This document shows positions 1 through 7,552 of a DNA stretch of 25,062 nucleotides, in pieces. The first letter of the stretch is position 1, and every line of letters begins with the position of its first letter. The position numbers were made by a program, and so were the translations under genes. The DNA is from a virus: the IMG/VR virus record IMGVR_UViG_3300010885_030042, positions 1 to 25,062 of that record; one strand, written 5' to 3'. The notes under the pieces are model-generated. The model worked only from the letters and a program-made list of their open reading frames with translations, was not told the origin of the DNA and searched no databases.

Positions 1-676
1 GTAATTGTGCATACATTTTTACGATCTCACTAAGATGATATTTCTTATTATACACTATATTTAGGTTGTTGTCATGTATTTGTTTAGCCAAAACAGCTTC
101 AACCACAATCAATAGATCCTGAGCACTGACCATATCAAACAAACGGTCTTTGGGAATCAACAATGGTTCGTTGAGTTGGCATTTTTTAGCAAACAATTTT
201 AACAGACGATTGTTGCCTTCACTACTGTCAAAACAACCAAAGATTCGTAGATTGTAAAAATCGGGCATGGTTTGTACAAACTTGGCTATGACGTTTTTAC
301 TACGCCCATAGCTGTGTTTGGGGTTCCTGGTCCAGATTTCTTCCTCGGATACTTCACGTATATCAGTGTCAATATCAAACTCTGCACCACTGCCAAAATT
401 AATAAACTTATTGTAGTGCGCTCTATTGACAGCTAGATTATAAAACATACAAAGATTATTTTCTTCAATCTTGGGATCTACAGCATACACACTTTCTCTG
501 CCCACTACAGCGCAATGTACAACAGCATCAAATTGTTGTGATTTTAAAAACTCAGTTACTGAATTTAAATCTAAAAGATCAATTTCTTTTGAAGTGGGTG
601 CAATAACATCGTGTTTGAGATGTTGTTTAAGGTAGTGACCAATAAATCCAGTACCACCCGTTAATAGGATTCTCAT
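1..676 (-). CDS. NAD-dependent epimerase/dehydratase (extended SDR), 3' end cut by window
   Basis: The reading frame starts at ATG 676-674 and stays open to the window edge, giving 225 visible residues. It is a nucleotide-sugar SDR. The N-terminus has the Rossmann motif TGGTGFIG (residues 6-13), a DLLDL stretch sits where the D-x-(V/L) adenine-ring site is expected, FGSGAEFD (94-101) holds the catalytic-type serine, and YGRSK (Y123, K127) is the YxxxK pair. This family oxidises, reduces or epimerises NDP-sugars with NAD(P). The start overlaps the stop of the thiamine-enzyme beta subunit upstream (ATGA), so it is the last visible gene of the sugar operon. Placed after an RfbH-like dehydrase and a thiamine enzyme, it could be the reductase finishing a branched or 3,6-dideoxy sugar. 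That role is inferred; the family is clear. Confidence 0.85.
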   Translation of the reverse strand, partial: MRILLTGGTGFIGHYLKQHLKHDVIAPTSKEIDLLDLNSVTEFLKSQQFDAVVHCAVVGRESVYAVDPKIEENNLCMFYNLAVNRAHYNKFINFGSGAEFDIDTDIREVSEEEIWTRNPKHSYGRSKNVIAKFVQTMPDFYNLRIFGCFDSSEGNNRLLKLFAKKCQLNEPLLIPKDRLFDMVSAQDLLIVVEAVLAKQIHDNNLNIVYNKKYHLSEIVKMYAQL

Positions 677-1206
677 TTACCGTAATCTGGAAATTCAACT
701 AAAATTGTACTACGATCACTGGCGTAGGCTGTTTGATATGCTGGAAGAATATCGTCTGGATGATGTAACTCTACAATGTCAATGTTTTTGCACATCAATC
801 TAAATGCGTCTGCAAAATTGCCTTTGTGTTGATCTTGCGGGTCAACGGGATTTTCACTGCCCTTGGCCACACGAATAATAACTTTGGGTCTACAACGTCC
901 GTCACTCATTGATTCCATTTTGTCAAGGTGGTTGACAATTTGATCTGTGGCATTTAATAAAAAATTCCATCTTGGAACAACACTGACAGGCACCATGCCA
1001 TTGATTGCCATACCTGTGCTTATGCCAATTTGAAAGTTCTCAGCAACAGGAAACTCCATCTTCTTATCAGCAGGAACTTCTGTTATGCTTTCATAACAGC
1101 CGGTGCCAGCATAACAAACAGCTTGCCCTAGAATCATAACACGATCTTGTGCGCCAATCCAATTCATTGCCGCTTTGAGTTGTTGATTATACAGTTGTGT
1201 AGTCAT
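673..1206 (-). CDS. Thiamine diphosphate enzyme, E1-beta/transketolase pyrimidine-binding subunit, short form
   Basis: The 177-residue product matches the pyrimidine-binding domain of transketolase and E1-beta subunits. FPVAENFQIGISTGMA (about residues 52-67) carries the glutamate that activates the cofactor (E55), followed by the family-like MVPVSVVPRWNFLLNATDQI. It lacks the C-terminal domain of full E1-beta (about 325 residues), so it is a minimal subunit. It directly follows the alpha-type gene (1206-1826, one base shared), and the two should form one active site at their interface. In nucleotide-sugar clusters such pairs are plausible carboligases adding a two-carbon or longer unit to a keto sugar. 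Lack of a lipoyl-domain E2 nearby argues against a 2-oxoacid dehydrogenase. The substrate is unknown. Confidence 0.8.
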   Translation of the reverse strand: MTTQLYNQQLKAAMNWIGAQDRVMILGQAVCYAGTGCYESITEVPADKKMEFPVAENFQIGISTGMAINGMVPVSVVPRWNFLLNATDQIVNHLDKMESMSDGRCRPKVIIRVAKGSENPVDPQDQHKGNFADAFRLMCKNIDIVELHHPDDILPAYQTAYASDRSTILVEFPDYGK

Positions 1207-1826
1207 TAAAATTGTACCCTTACTCCGGCGCCGGCATGTGGATACTTGTGATTTTTATATTTGTAATAGATTAAATGTTTACTTTCGTACCAAACTCTGT
1301 TTTGTACAGGTAGATACCACTTGTCTGGCCCCCACATTTCGTGAGTAGGAGTCAACACACTTAATTCATTGTCTTCTACAACAAATGTAATTGGCAAGTC
1401 TTGTGCTCGAGCATACTTGTAGGCTTCGACCCAGGCACCTGTTTCGGCACTCATATCTCCGGTCCAGCACCATACATGTTCATCTGTACCACGAAGCTTG
1501 GCGGCAAGTGCCAGTCCTGTGGCAATGCTAGGAATGCCTCCTACAATACTTGAACATACAAATTTGTATTCTGGCAAGTTCATGACCATACTTTTACCGG
1601 CCATGATGCGTTCTTTAATTACGTTGGGCGGAATACTTTTTAACAGTGCTTGGTAGTGATTACGCCAAGTACAACAGATCCAATCTTTTTTGACATCAAT
1701 CTTTTCAAACACACGCATGATTTGATCTTCATTGCCAGCATATAAATGAATAGGAGCACGGATTTCTCCGCGATTAAATGTTTCACCTATATCTGTTTCG
1801 AAGTCAATTAGATCTTGTTTGTTCAT
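1206..1826 (-). CDS. Thiamine diphosphate enzyme, E1-alpha/transketolase N-terminal-like subunit, short form
   Basis: The 206-residue protein is the cofactor-diphosphate-binding half of a thiamine enzyme. Residues 80-112 match the E1-alpha segment before the cofactor loop (VGGIPSIATGLALAAK). The Mg/ThDP motif follows as WTGDMSAETG (G123-D124) through to EDN (151-153), the counterpart of GDG...NN, with M for the third G and D for the first N. Full E1-alpha subunits have about 320-360 residues, so this one is cut down at the C-terminus. It overlaps the RfbH-like gene upstream by 4 bases and the beta subunit downstream by 1 base, which implies coupled translation. The neighbourhood points to carbohydrate chemistry and not to central metabolism. 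No E2 or E3 gene is nearby. Confidence 0.8.
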   Translation of the reverse strand: MNKQDLIDFETDIGETFNRGEIRAPIHLYAGNEDQIMRVFEKIDVKKDWICCTWRNHYQALLKSIPPNVIKERIMAGKSMVMNLPEYKFVCSSIVGGIPSIATGLALAAKLRGTDEHVWCWTGDMSAETGAWVEAYKYARAQDLPITFVVEDNELSVLTPTHEMWGPDKWYLPVQNRVWYESKHLIYYKYKNHKYPHAGAGVRVQF

Positions 1827-3142
1827 AGATATAAACTCATAAATCCGTCGACCTTCTCTCCAATGTAGGCAATCTGTTCAGGAGTGATAACTGGACTGCA
1901 TCCGTGGAAGTAAGTGTTCTTCATAGTGAATGTGGCTACAGGATAATTGTCACGTGCCTCTGCAGGATTCATTAAATGACTGTATGCAGGTTGTAACATG
2001 ATGTTACCAGCAAAGTAAGGGCGTGTCTGTATCAAGTTTTCTTCTAAATAGTCAACGATATCCATGCGAGAGAATGGAGCACCTTCTCGGATGGTTAACG
2101 GAAATGCAAACCAACTGACATCGGCTTTGTCTCTAGCACGTGGCAAGTGGAAGAATTCTTCATACTTTTCATAGATGGCAAACAACAGGTTGTAATTGCG
2201 TTGGCGTAAGGCATGTATCTCGGGCAGTTTTTTAAGTTGCTCTAGGCCCATGGCCGCTTGCAGTTCAATGGGTTTCAAGTTGTACCCAATTTCATCATAA
2301 ACATACTTGTGATCAAAAATCTGATCTGGCATTTCAGGAATCCATTCATTGAATCTTTTACCGCATGTGCCACATTTTAACTTGTTGGCCTCGGGTCCTA
2401 CACAATAGCAACCACGACCCCATTCACGTAGACTACGCACAATAATTTCTTGTTGTGGATCATTCATAGCTACAAAGCCGCCTTCGCCCATGGTCATATG
2501 GTGTGCTGGATAAAATGAACATGATGCCATTAACCCAAAGCTACCCAATGGCTTGCCATCATAATTAGTTCCTAGGCCATCACAACAATCCTCTAACAAG
2601 ATTAGATTATGTTTGTTGACTAACTCCATCACACGATCCATGTTAGGTGGATTACCTAACACATGTGCAAAGGTTATAATTTTAATATCTGGGTCGTTGG
2701 CAAGTATTTGCTCTGCTTGATCTAGATCAATATTCAAAGTATCAATTTCAATGTCGCAAAACACCGGAGCAAATCCATTTTGTAAGGTTGGATTAAGCGT
2801 AGTTGGAAATCCAGCAATGGGCATCAATACTTTAGTTCCCGGTGGAAAGTTATAGCCACGTTTAGACTTCATGGCTGTCATCATAAGCAAGTTAGCCGAG
2901 CTACCACTGTTGGTCAACACTCCTCGAGTCTTACCAAATTCCTTAGGAAACTTTTGTTCAAAGCGCAGGCTCTTGTTGCCCATTACTAGCCAGCCATTTA
3001 ACAAGGCCTCTGCGGCGGCCACATACTCGTCTGAATCAAAATGTGGACCTGCATAATTAACAAAATCCTTGCCAGCTACCCAAGTCTTATCAGCATGTTT
3101 AGCATCAATATATTTTTTAATGTCTTCTAATATTTGTTTCAT
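1823..3142 (-). CDS. rfbH: RfbH/E1-type NDP-4-keto-6-deoxyhexose 3-dehydrase (PMP and Fe-S, DegT fold)
   Basis: The 439-residue protein matches RfbH (DdhC/AscC, 'E1'), which removes the 3-OH of CDP-4-keto-6-deoxyglucose using PMP and a [2Fe-2S] cluster on the way to 3,6-dideoxyhexoses. The usual PLP lysine is replaced by histidine in YPAHHMTMGEGG (H214-H215), the hallmark of the dehydrase branch. Cysteines C187, C245 and C247 keep the C-X57-C-X1-C spacing known for E1, followed by C257 and C260 (E1 has X7 to its fourth cysteine; here it is X9). TNSGSSANL (78-85) and EDCCDGLG (184-191) are DegT-fold landmarks. The length fits the family. It overlaps the glycosyltransferase-like gene upstream and the thiamine alpha subunit downstream by 4 bases each. 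The dedicated flavin/Fe-S reductase partner (E3) is not in the window. Confidence 0.9.
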   Translation of the reverse strand: MKQILEDIKKYIDAKHADKTWVAGKDFVNYAGPHFDSDEYVAAAEALLNGWLVMGNKSLRFEQKFPKEFGKTRGVLTNSGSSANLLMMTAMKSKRGYNFPPGTKVLMPIAGFPTTLNPTLQNGFAPVFCDIEIDTLNIDLDQAEQILANDPDIKIITFAHVLGNPPNMDRVMELVNKHNLILLEDCCDGLGTNYDGKPLGSFGLMASCSFYPAHHMTMGEGGFVAMNDPQQEIIVRSLREWGRGCYCVGPEANKLKCGTCGKRFNEWIPEMPDQIFDHKYVYDEIGYNLKPIELQAAMGLEQLKKLPEIHALRQRNYNLLFAIYEKYEEFFHLPRARDKADVSWFAFPLTIREGAPFSRMDIVDYLEENLIQTRPYFAGNIMLQPAYSHLMNPAEARDNYPVATFTMKNTYFHGCSPVITPEQIAYIGEKVDGFMSLYL

Positions 3143-3864
3143 ATTTTAATTCCAAGATAGTTAGATAGTTGTTTCATAATTGCAATCACTTCTTGGCTGC
3201 CTCGGCTGCCATGAAAATGTAGTATGTGTGCAGAATTAATGCTTATGCCGTTCCATTGATCGTGCTGAGCCAGTACTGTAGCATCTACACTGCGCAACTT
3301 CATGGCCTGATAAGCCATCTCTGGATGTAGTTGATCCGATTCGGGTATGTCTTGACTCCAAAACATAGCATTGTGCCTTAATTGATCAAACCCCCAATTG
3401 CGGTTTGGATGGTTCTCTATGTTGCTCCACCATTGTTCACCAAGTTCCCATACTTTGTCGCTAGTGGTATGTGGATAATACATTAGGTCGTCGTTGAAGT
3501 AGCGCGGAAATTCGTTATGATTTTTAGGATCAGTATAGTTAAACAACCTGTATTCTGAAAATCGATCAGAAAAAAGACTAGTAGGTTGTACCATTATAGT
3601 ATCAGCACCGGCCCAAAATATATTACACGGGCCGCTGTTACGAAGCTCTACAGTGGCTCGCCAATTGGCTAGGGCGTATTCTTCATTGTTGGCCACTGGG
3701 TCGATCCATAGTATTGTTTCAAATGGTTCCTGAACAAAGTGTTGAAAACTGGCTAAACTTATTTGATACATTTCTGAATAATCGGAATATAAATTAGCAC
3801 TGGCTTGATTCATCCAATTATCGGTCACTGGTCTGACTGCACCTACAAGATAGTTTTTTACCAT
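3139..3864 (-). CDS. Possible glycosyltransferase, unassigned family
   Basis: The 241-residue soluble protein matches no family that I can name with certainty. It begins with a short beta strand (VKNYLVGAVRPVT), then FETILWIDPVAN (about 48-59) and IFWAGADTIMVQP (about 82-94), which read like the strands and DxD-like loop of a GT-A fold. The C-terminal ILHFHGSRG (about 212-220) resembles the closing HFxG motif of small glycosyltransferases that act on nucleotide sugars. It overlaps the 4,6-dehydratase gene upstream by 7 bases and the RfbH-like gene downstream by 4, so it belongs to the sugar operon. A glycosyltransferase using the sugar made here is the best guess; an unrelated conserved phage protein is the alternative. 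Confidence 0.55.
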   Translation of the reverse strand: MVKNYLVGAVRPVTDNWMNQASANLYSDYSEMYQISLASFQHFVQEPFETILWIDPVANNEEYALANWRATVELRNSGPCNIFWAGADTIMVQPTSLFSDRFSEYRLFNYTDPKNHNEFPRYFNDDLMYYPHTTSDKVWELGEQWWSNIENHPNRNWGFDQLRHNAMFWSQDIPESDQLHPEMAYQAMKLRSVDATVLAQHDQWNGISINSAHILHFHGSRGSQEVIAIMKQLSNYLGIKI

Positions 3865-4808
3865 ACAAAATTATTCCGATAGTATTCGACTACATTTGCT
3901 AGTTCCTGGTCGAACTGGGCCTGTGGTTGCCACCCTAACAGTTTTAATTTGTTATCGTTGATGGCATAGCGTACATCCTGCCCTTGTCTTACGCTGGGAA
4001 TAGTAAATGATTCCCAGTCGCTGTTGTGATCAACACCGTAATATAATTTTAATATTTTTTTAATTACTTCGCAGTTGGGCAACTCGGTATTGCCACTAAT
4101 GTTGAATATTTCATTTTTACAACCTGAATCAATAATGGTCAACACCGCAGAGGCTGTATCACCGGCGTGTAACCAAGTGCGTATAGGATTACCTCGGTTG
4201 TGTAAATCAATTGGTTTGCCCAGCTCGAGATATTTGATACTTTTGGGTATGAGTTTTTCTACGTATTGCCCAATTCCGTAATTGTTGGTTGGACGAACTA
4301 TAACATACTTGATACCATAGGTTCTTGCCCAGGCCAAGACCAGCATGTCGGCCGCCGCCTTTGAAGCTGAATATGGATTACTGGGCTTGAGTAAATCTGT
4401 TTCGGTATGAGACCCGGTTTCAATATCTCCGTAGACTTCGTCGGTGCTAAAGTGTAAAAATATTGGAGCCTTGTACAAGGGCTGTTGTTTGATCAGCTCT
4501 AACAAATGATGTACGCCATTGATGTTGCTACGAATAAACACATCAGAACTCATGATTGAATTATCCACGTGTGTTTCTGCAGCAGTGTTAATCACATAGT
4601 CGCAATCAACCAACCGATCAATGTCGTTGATGTCAGATTTGATAAATTTGAAATTGGGATTTTTATTAAATTCTTCTAAAAAATTCCAGTTGCTGGCATA
4701 AGTGCCTTTGTCTATGCCCAGCACATACCATCCACGTTCCAAACATTGTCGGGTGACATGTACTCCTATAAATCCTAGACAACCAGTTACATAGACAATT
4801 TTTTTCAC
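3858..4808 (-). CDS. NDP-glucose 4,6-dehydratase, RmlB-like
   Basis: The 316-residue extended SDR has VTGCLGFIG (7-15) for NAD binding, the dehydratase triad STDEVYG (T122, D123, E124), which separates 4,6-dehydratases from simple epimerases, and the catalytic pair Y146/K150 in PYSASK. The stretch around NNYGIGQYVEKLIP matches the substrate loop of RmlB. It should convert an NDP-glucose into the NDP-4-keto-6-deoxy sugar that an RfbH-type enzyme uses, so it is the natural first step of this operon. It resembles the dTDP enzyme more than CDP-glucose dehydratase, yet RfbH normally uses the CDP sugar, so the nucleotide is unresolved. It overlaps the methyltransferase upstream by 4 bases and the next gene by 7. 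Confidence 0.88.
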   Translation of the reverse strand: MKKIVYVTGCLGFIGVHVTRQCLERGWYVLGIDKGTYASNWNFLEEFNKNPNFKFIKSDINDIDRLVDCDYVINTAAETHVDNSIMSSDVFIRSNINGVHHLLELIKQQPLYKAPIFLHFSTDEVYGDIETGSHTETDLLKPSNPYSASKAAADMLVLAWARTYGIKYVIVRPTNNYGIGQYVEKLIPKSIKYLELGKPIDLHNRGNPIRTWLHAGDTASAVLTIIDSGCKNEIFNISGNTELPNCEVIKKILKLYYGVDHNSDWESFTIPSVRQGQDVRYAINDNKLKLLGWQPQAQFDQELANVVEYYRNNFVW

Positions 4809-5584
4809 AGTCGACGAGCTTTAACTAATAGGTGCCACCCAAGATATTCCTTGACCGCTTCACGCATGGCCTCGGGCATGGCTTCAAACCATGGCTCTAA
4901 TTCGTAACGACCTTGCTTGTATGCGTCCACATTGTACATGAAACAATGATCTTGCCGTAGTCTTTCAAGTTGAAATTTTGATCCTAGCAAGTCAATGATG
5001 TCATCCTTGGTATAACTTTTAGCATACGGGCAACCGGCTTGTGCTTCAAACTGATCTAGCCCTCGGTTAATCATGGCCTGCTTCCAGGAATTTTTAGCAT
5101 ACACCATGAAACGGAATTCGCCACCAGGCTTAAGAATATTGTACACATTATCAATAATACGATCTATAGCTGGAAAGTGGTGTATCACTCCATAACTATA
5201 GACCAAGTCCATCTTGGGCAACGTGGCGTATGATTCAACATCGCTGGAGTCACCGCACACAAATGTACCTTCAAGTTCTTCAACTTTGAATCTTTGTTGC
5301 GCTAATTTAACACTTTCATCTGAATAGTCTATACCATAGTAATCAGCACCATTGCGAGCAAACTCGGCAGCATCGGACCCAATACCAGGCCCAATCTCTA
5401 ATACTTGTTTTCCTTGCCAAAGATAAAAACCAGCAAATTCTGGAATATGTGCCTCAACGCGATAACGACGAGCAGATACATCTTGAAAAAATTCTAAACT
5501 TCCAGGAGTATTTTTACTGTGTCGAACATTACAGGGTTGGTTGTTCCAATAATCTCGAATACGTTGTTCTAAAGATTTTGTCAT
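4805..5584 (-). CDS. Class I SAM-dependent methyltransferase
   Basis: The 259-residue protein has the class I SAM-binding fold. Motif I is VLEIGPGIGSDAAEFA (61-76), the acidic end of strand 2 is GIDYS (84-88), and DLVYSYGVIHHFP provides the motif IV region. LKPGGEFRFMVY follows as the strand-5 signature. A short N-terminal part, RIRDYWNNQPCN, is common among methyltransferases in polysaccharide clusters. It sits between a GT2-like glycosyltransferase and a 4,6-dehydratase, each overlapping by 4 bases. The simplest reading is O-, N- or C-methylation of a nucleotide sugar or of a transferred glycan. The acceptor cannot be read from the sequence, and no DNA-methyltransferase motif such as DPPY is visible. 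Confidence 0.85.
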   Translation of the reverse strand: MTKSLEQRIRDYWNNQPCNVRHSKNTPGSLEFFQDVSARRYRVEAHIPEFAGFYLWQGKQVLEIGPGIGSDAAEFARNGADYYGIDYSDESVKLAQQRFKVEELEGTFVCGDSSDVESYATLPKMDLVYSYGVIHHFPAIDRIIDNVYNILKPGGEFRFMVYAKNSWKQAMINRGLDQFEAQAGCPYAKSYTKDDIIDLLGSKFQLERLRQDHCFMYNVDAYKQGRYELEPWFEAMPEAMREAVKEYLGWHLLVKARRL

Positions 5585-6417
5585 GATTGCACCTTGCCAG
5601 TACGATCAATATTAAATTGACGCATTTGATCATTGGGATCATTGTTGCGTAATTTTTCCCAGGGATCTTGTTTTTGTTGTTTGACATTTTTCCACCAAGA
5701 AGTATCTAGTCCTTTGGATTTCATGTAAACAGTCAATGTGTCGCAGTCTTCGGTCCTTTTAGCAGCCCAGGTGTAATGATGAAAGTCATGCGGACTGCTA
5801 GGATTGCCTTCGAGCATGGGTCTATTTTTATAAGTTTGATCAAGATTATTTCCAGTAAGATCAGCACGGTCATGTTTGACCTTGATTGATGTACGTTGCA
5901 TGATATCTAAACAGTAAGCGACTTGGCTAATCCATCCATCTGATATTTGATGTGGACTAAGGTGCCCTAATACTGTTAACCAATCACTCGGCACTATAGG
6001 AAAAATACTGTAAGGATGATCGTTATGAGTCTTAAATGCTAAAATTTTAAACTCTCCAGTATAACTGGCAATTGTACGGTCCCACCCTTGAGTTTCCATC
6101 ACTGCATCGTCATTCCAAAAGACCAACCAATCTGCAGATGAATTTTTTGCTAGGGTATTTACATATTCGTTAAGACGTATATAGCCCATAGGAGCAAATG
6201 TCATAGCAGTGTAATTGACATTGTGCTGATCTAGCCACGGTTGTAACTCTGATTGAAAATGTTCAATACCTACAGTATCATCATTGTCAAATCCCAGCAT
6301 GATTTGTATACTGTCAACATCATCTGCTAAAGTTATAAGGCTTTCGATACTACGGGATAATGCCGCAGTGCGGCCTCGTGTGGGTAATAATATGGCTATT
6401 TTGTGGTCTTTTGTCAT
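5581..6417 (-). CDS. Glycosyltransferase, GT2-like (GT-A fold)
   Basis: The 278-residue protein starts with AILLPTRGRTAALSRSIESL (8-27), a typical nucleotide-sugar-binding entry of GT2-type enzymes. IMLGFDNDDT (39-48) follows, then the metal-binding acidic stretch WLVFWNDDAVMETQGWD (97-113). No transmembrane segment is visible, so it is probably cytosolic. It is the first gene of the left-hand sugar operon and lies directly after a 42-base gap with an inverted repeat and a TATAAATA octamer (see 6426-6458). No clear Shine-Dalgarno sequence precedes its ATG. It overlaps the methyltransferase downstream by 4 bases. Donor and acceptor are unknown; virion protein, LPS or modified DNA are all possible. 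Confidence 0.8.
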   Translation of the reverse strand: MTKDHKIAILLPTRGRTAALSRSIESLITLADDVDSIQIMLGFDNDDTVGIEHFQSELQPWLDQHNVNYTAMTFAPMGYIRLNEYVNTLAKNSSADWLVFWNDDAVMETQGWDRTIASYTGEFKILAFKTHNDHPYSIFPIVPSDWLTVLGHLSPHQISDGWISQVAYCLDIMQRTSIKVKHDRADLTGNNLDQTYKNRPMLEGNPSSPHDFHHYTWAAKRTEDCDTLTVYMKSKGLDTSWWKNVKQQKQDPWEKLRNNDPNDQMRQFNIDRTGKVQS

Positions 6418-6425
6418 TGTGCAAA

Positions 6426-6433
6426 TATTTATA
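6426..6433 (-). promoter_or_regulatory. TATAAATA octamer, T4 late-promoter-like
   Basis: The minus strand reads TATAAATA, the exact T4 late-promoter consensus. It lies in the gap before the GT2-like gene (ATG at 6417). A start site about six bases downstream would leave only a few bases of leader, so a functional promoter would give a nearly leaderless message. The octamer sits in one arm of a perfect inverted repeat, so it may instead be part of that structure. It is a sequence match only. Confidence 0.4.
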
Positions 6434-6458
6434 TGCGTATATTATTTTGCATATAAAT
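6427..6458. repeat. Perfect 10-bp inverted repeat in the intergenic gap
   Basis: The arms ATTTATATGC (6427-6436) and GCATATAAAT (6449-6458) are exact reverse complements around a 12-base AT-rich loop. They fill nearly all of the gap between the QueD-like stop (6460) and the next gene's start (6417). The arm is AT-rich and no U-run follows, so it is a poor intrinsic terminator. An operator or an mRNA-processing or stabilising hairpin fits better. Confidence 0.6.
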
Positions 6459-6459
6459 T

Positions 6460-6909
6460 TTAGCCTTCGTAGGTTGCTGAGTTAGCACCGTGTTCTGCAC
6501 ATTCTACCCTAACACAATAGCAACGACCGTTGGATTCTTTGCGTATCAATTGATTGGCAAAATGAAATGCGTGTTCAGCAAACTTCTCTGCACCTACTCC
6601 GTTAAAGACACGAATCTCTACCAAATCCAATGCTTGCAATTCTTCAAACTTGGCCAAATGTGGATCTCGTTTATCCAATGCCAACTTGTGGTCGAAGTGA
6701 TCTTCTAACCAGGCTTTTAGTTCTTTGAGCCCGCCAAAATCCACAGCCCAATTCTTATCATCCAGATGATCACATCCAAATGTGAATGTGAACGCTAGAC
6801 TGTAACCATGTAGCAAGTGACAATGTGAATGATCAGCATTGGGCTGACGGAATACAGCACTCAGGCCAATGTTGTGTCCGTAGTGCTTTGTTGAATAATA
6901 TTTTGCCAT
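6460..6909 (-). CDS. queD: 6-pyruvoyl-tetrahydropterin synthase/QueD-like protein
   Basis: The 149-residue T-fold protein belongs to the PTPS/QueD family, which makes 6-carboxy-tetrahydropterin in the preQ0 (7-deazaguanine) pathway. Catalytic-type residues are in place: C30 in CHLLHGY, D73-H74 in FDHK, WAVDFGGLK (54-62) and the late glutamate in VRVECAEHG (E135). Two classic zinc ligands are altered. The first histidine aligns with F20, and HGH is HGY (Y36), while extra histidines (H12, H27, H29) are nearby. I recall this HGY variant from alphaproteobacteria and marine phages. The gene has its own sigma70 promoter and an AGGAG (6917-6921) seven bases before ATG. It probably serves DNA modification together with FolE and DpdA. 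Confidence 0.82.
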   Translation of the reverse strand: MAKYYSTKHYGHNIGLSAVFRQPNADHSHCHLLHGYSLAFTFTFGCDHLDDKNWAVDFGGLKELKAWLEDHFDHKLALDKRDPHLAKFEELQALDLVEIRVFNGVGAEKFAEHAFHFANQLIRKESNGRCYCVRVECAEHGANSATYEG

Positions 6910-6928
6910 TGTTGTTCTCCTATGTTAG

Positions 6929-6957
6929 ATTATAGCATAGGCGGCAGAGTTTGTAAA
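6929..6957 (-). promoter_or_regulatory. Sigma70-type promoter of the QueD-like gene
   Basis: The minus strand reads TTTACA (-35, 6957-6952), 17 bases, then TATAAT (-10, 6934-6929), about 20 bases before the ATG at 6909. This is near consensus for host RNA polymerase and suits early expression. The expected start site falls just before the AGGAG ribosome-binding site, so the leader would be very short. Confidence 0.75.
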
Positions 6958-6988
6958 GCGGGATGACACCAAAGACCGCTGTTTTAAA

Positions 6989-7552
6989 TTACCAAGGAGC
7001 CTTCTTACTATCAAGGCACATAATAGGAATCTCAAATGATTGCTCAAAAACCCAAGGAATCATATTGCATACAGTATCAATACTTATTTGTCTATCATGT
7101 GCATCATTGCTAGTTTTCAAGTGACCAAGCATAAGATGACATGTTTTAAATCTAGCTGTATTTAGATTTAAACTTAGATCTCTTAGATTTAATTTTGATT
7201 GTTTGTAATTTGGCGATCCAAGACTGTCGTATTCGTGGGTGCTGCCTATGTTTATCACATCGCAATATTTTACGGATTGGTTGCATAGTTCTAGTAATCG
7301 GCTTTGAATTCCAGCATCAATATAACTGGCATTAACAAACATATTGTGTTTAGAAAATTGTTCTTTAATTTTTAATTCAAGTAACGGATCGGTCAAATCC
7401 CACCCATTGGACTTGTGTATAAATGTAGCATTAGGATATATTTTTTTTATACCATTGGCAATGGTAAACGGCTTATCTGGATTACCGGTGCAAATTACTC
7501 GACGAGTAGACATAAATTTTTGTCTTAATTCAAATAATAGTTGTTCTTGCAC
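6989..7552 (-). CDS. Short-chain dehydrogenase-like protein, short or divergent
   Basis: The 187-residue product looks like a reduced Rossmann-fold SDR. VICTGNPDKPFTIANGI (19-35) stands where TGxxxGIG is expected but lacks the standard glycines. MFVNASYI (71-78) resembles the NNAG strand, NIGSTHEYD (101-109) carries the serine, and YKQSK gives Y116/K120. The frame begins with GTG 7552-7550, overlapping the radical SAM stop as TAGTG, which fits coupled translation. An internal ATG at 7513 just before the Rossmann strand is the alternative start, without a clear ribosome-binding site. With a degenerate cofactor loop the enzyme may not bind NAD(P) normally. It probably works with the radical SAM protein encoded just before it. 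Confidence 0.6.
   Translation of the reverse strand: MQEQLLFELRQKFMSTRRVICTGNPDKPFTIANGIKKIYPNATFIHKSNGWDLTDPLLELKIKEQFSKHNMFVNASYIDAGIQSRLLELCNQSVKYCDVINIGSTHEYDSLGSPNYKQSKLNLRDLSLNLNTARFKTCHLMLGHLKTSNDAHDRQISIDTVCNMIPWVFEQSFEIPIMCLDSKKAPW

Noticed and set aside
6940-6988. PreQ1-I-like geometry before the QueD-like gene (AGCGG...CCGCT with A-rich bases after it)
   Set aside because: The stem is 5 bp with a 14-base loop, the following A-rich part lacks the pseudoknot-forming GG, and the -35 box overlaps this part. The element would therefore not be in transcripts from that promoter.
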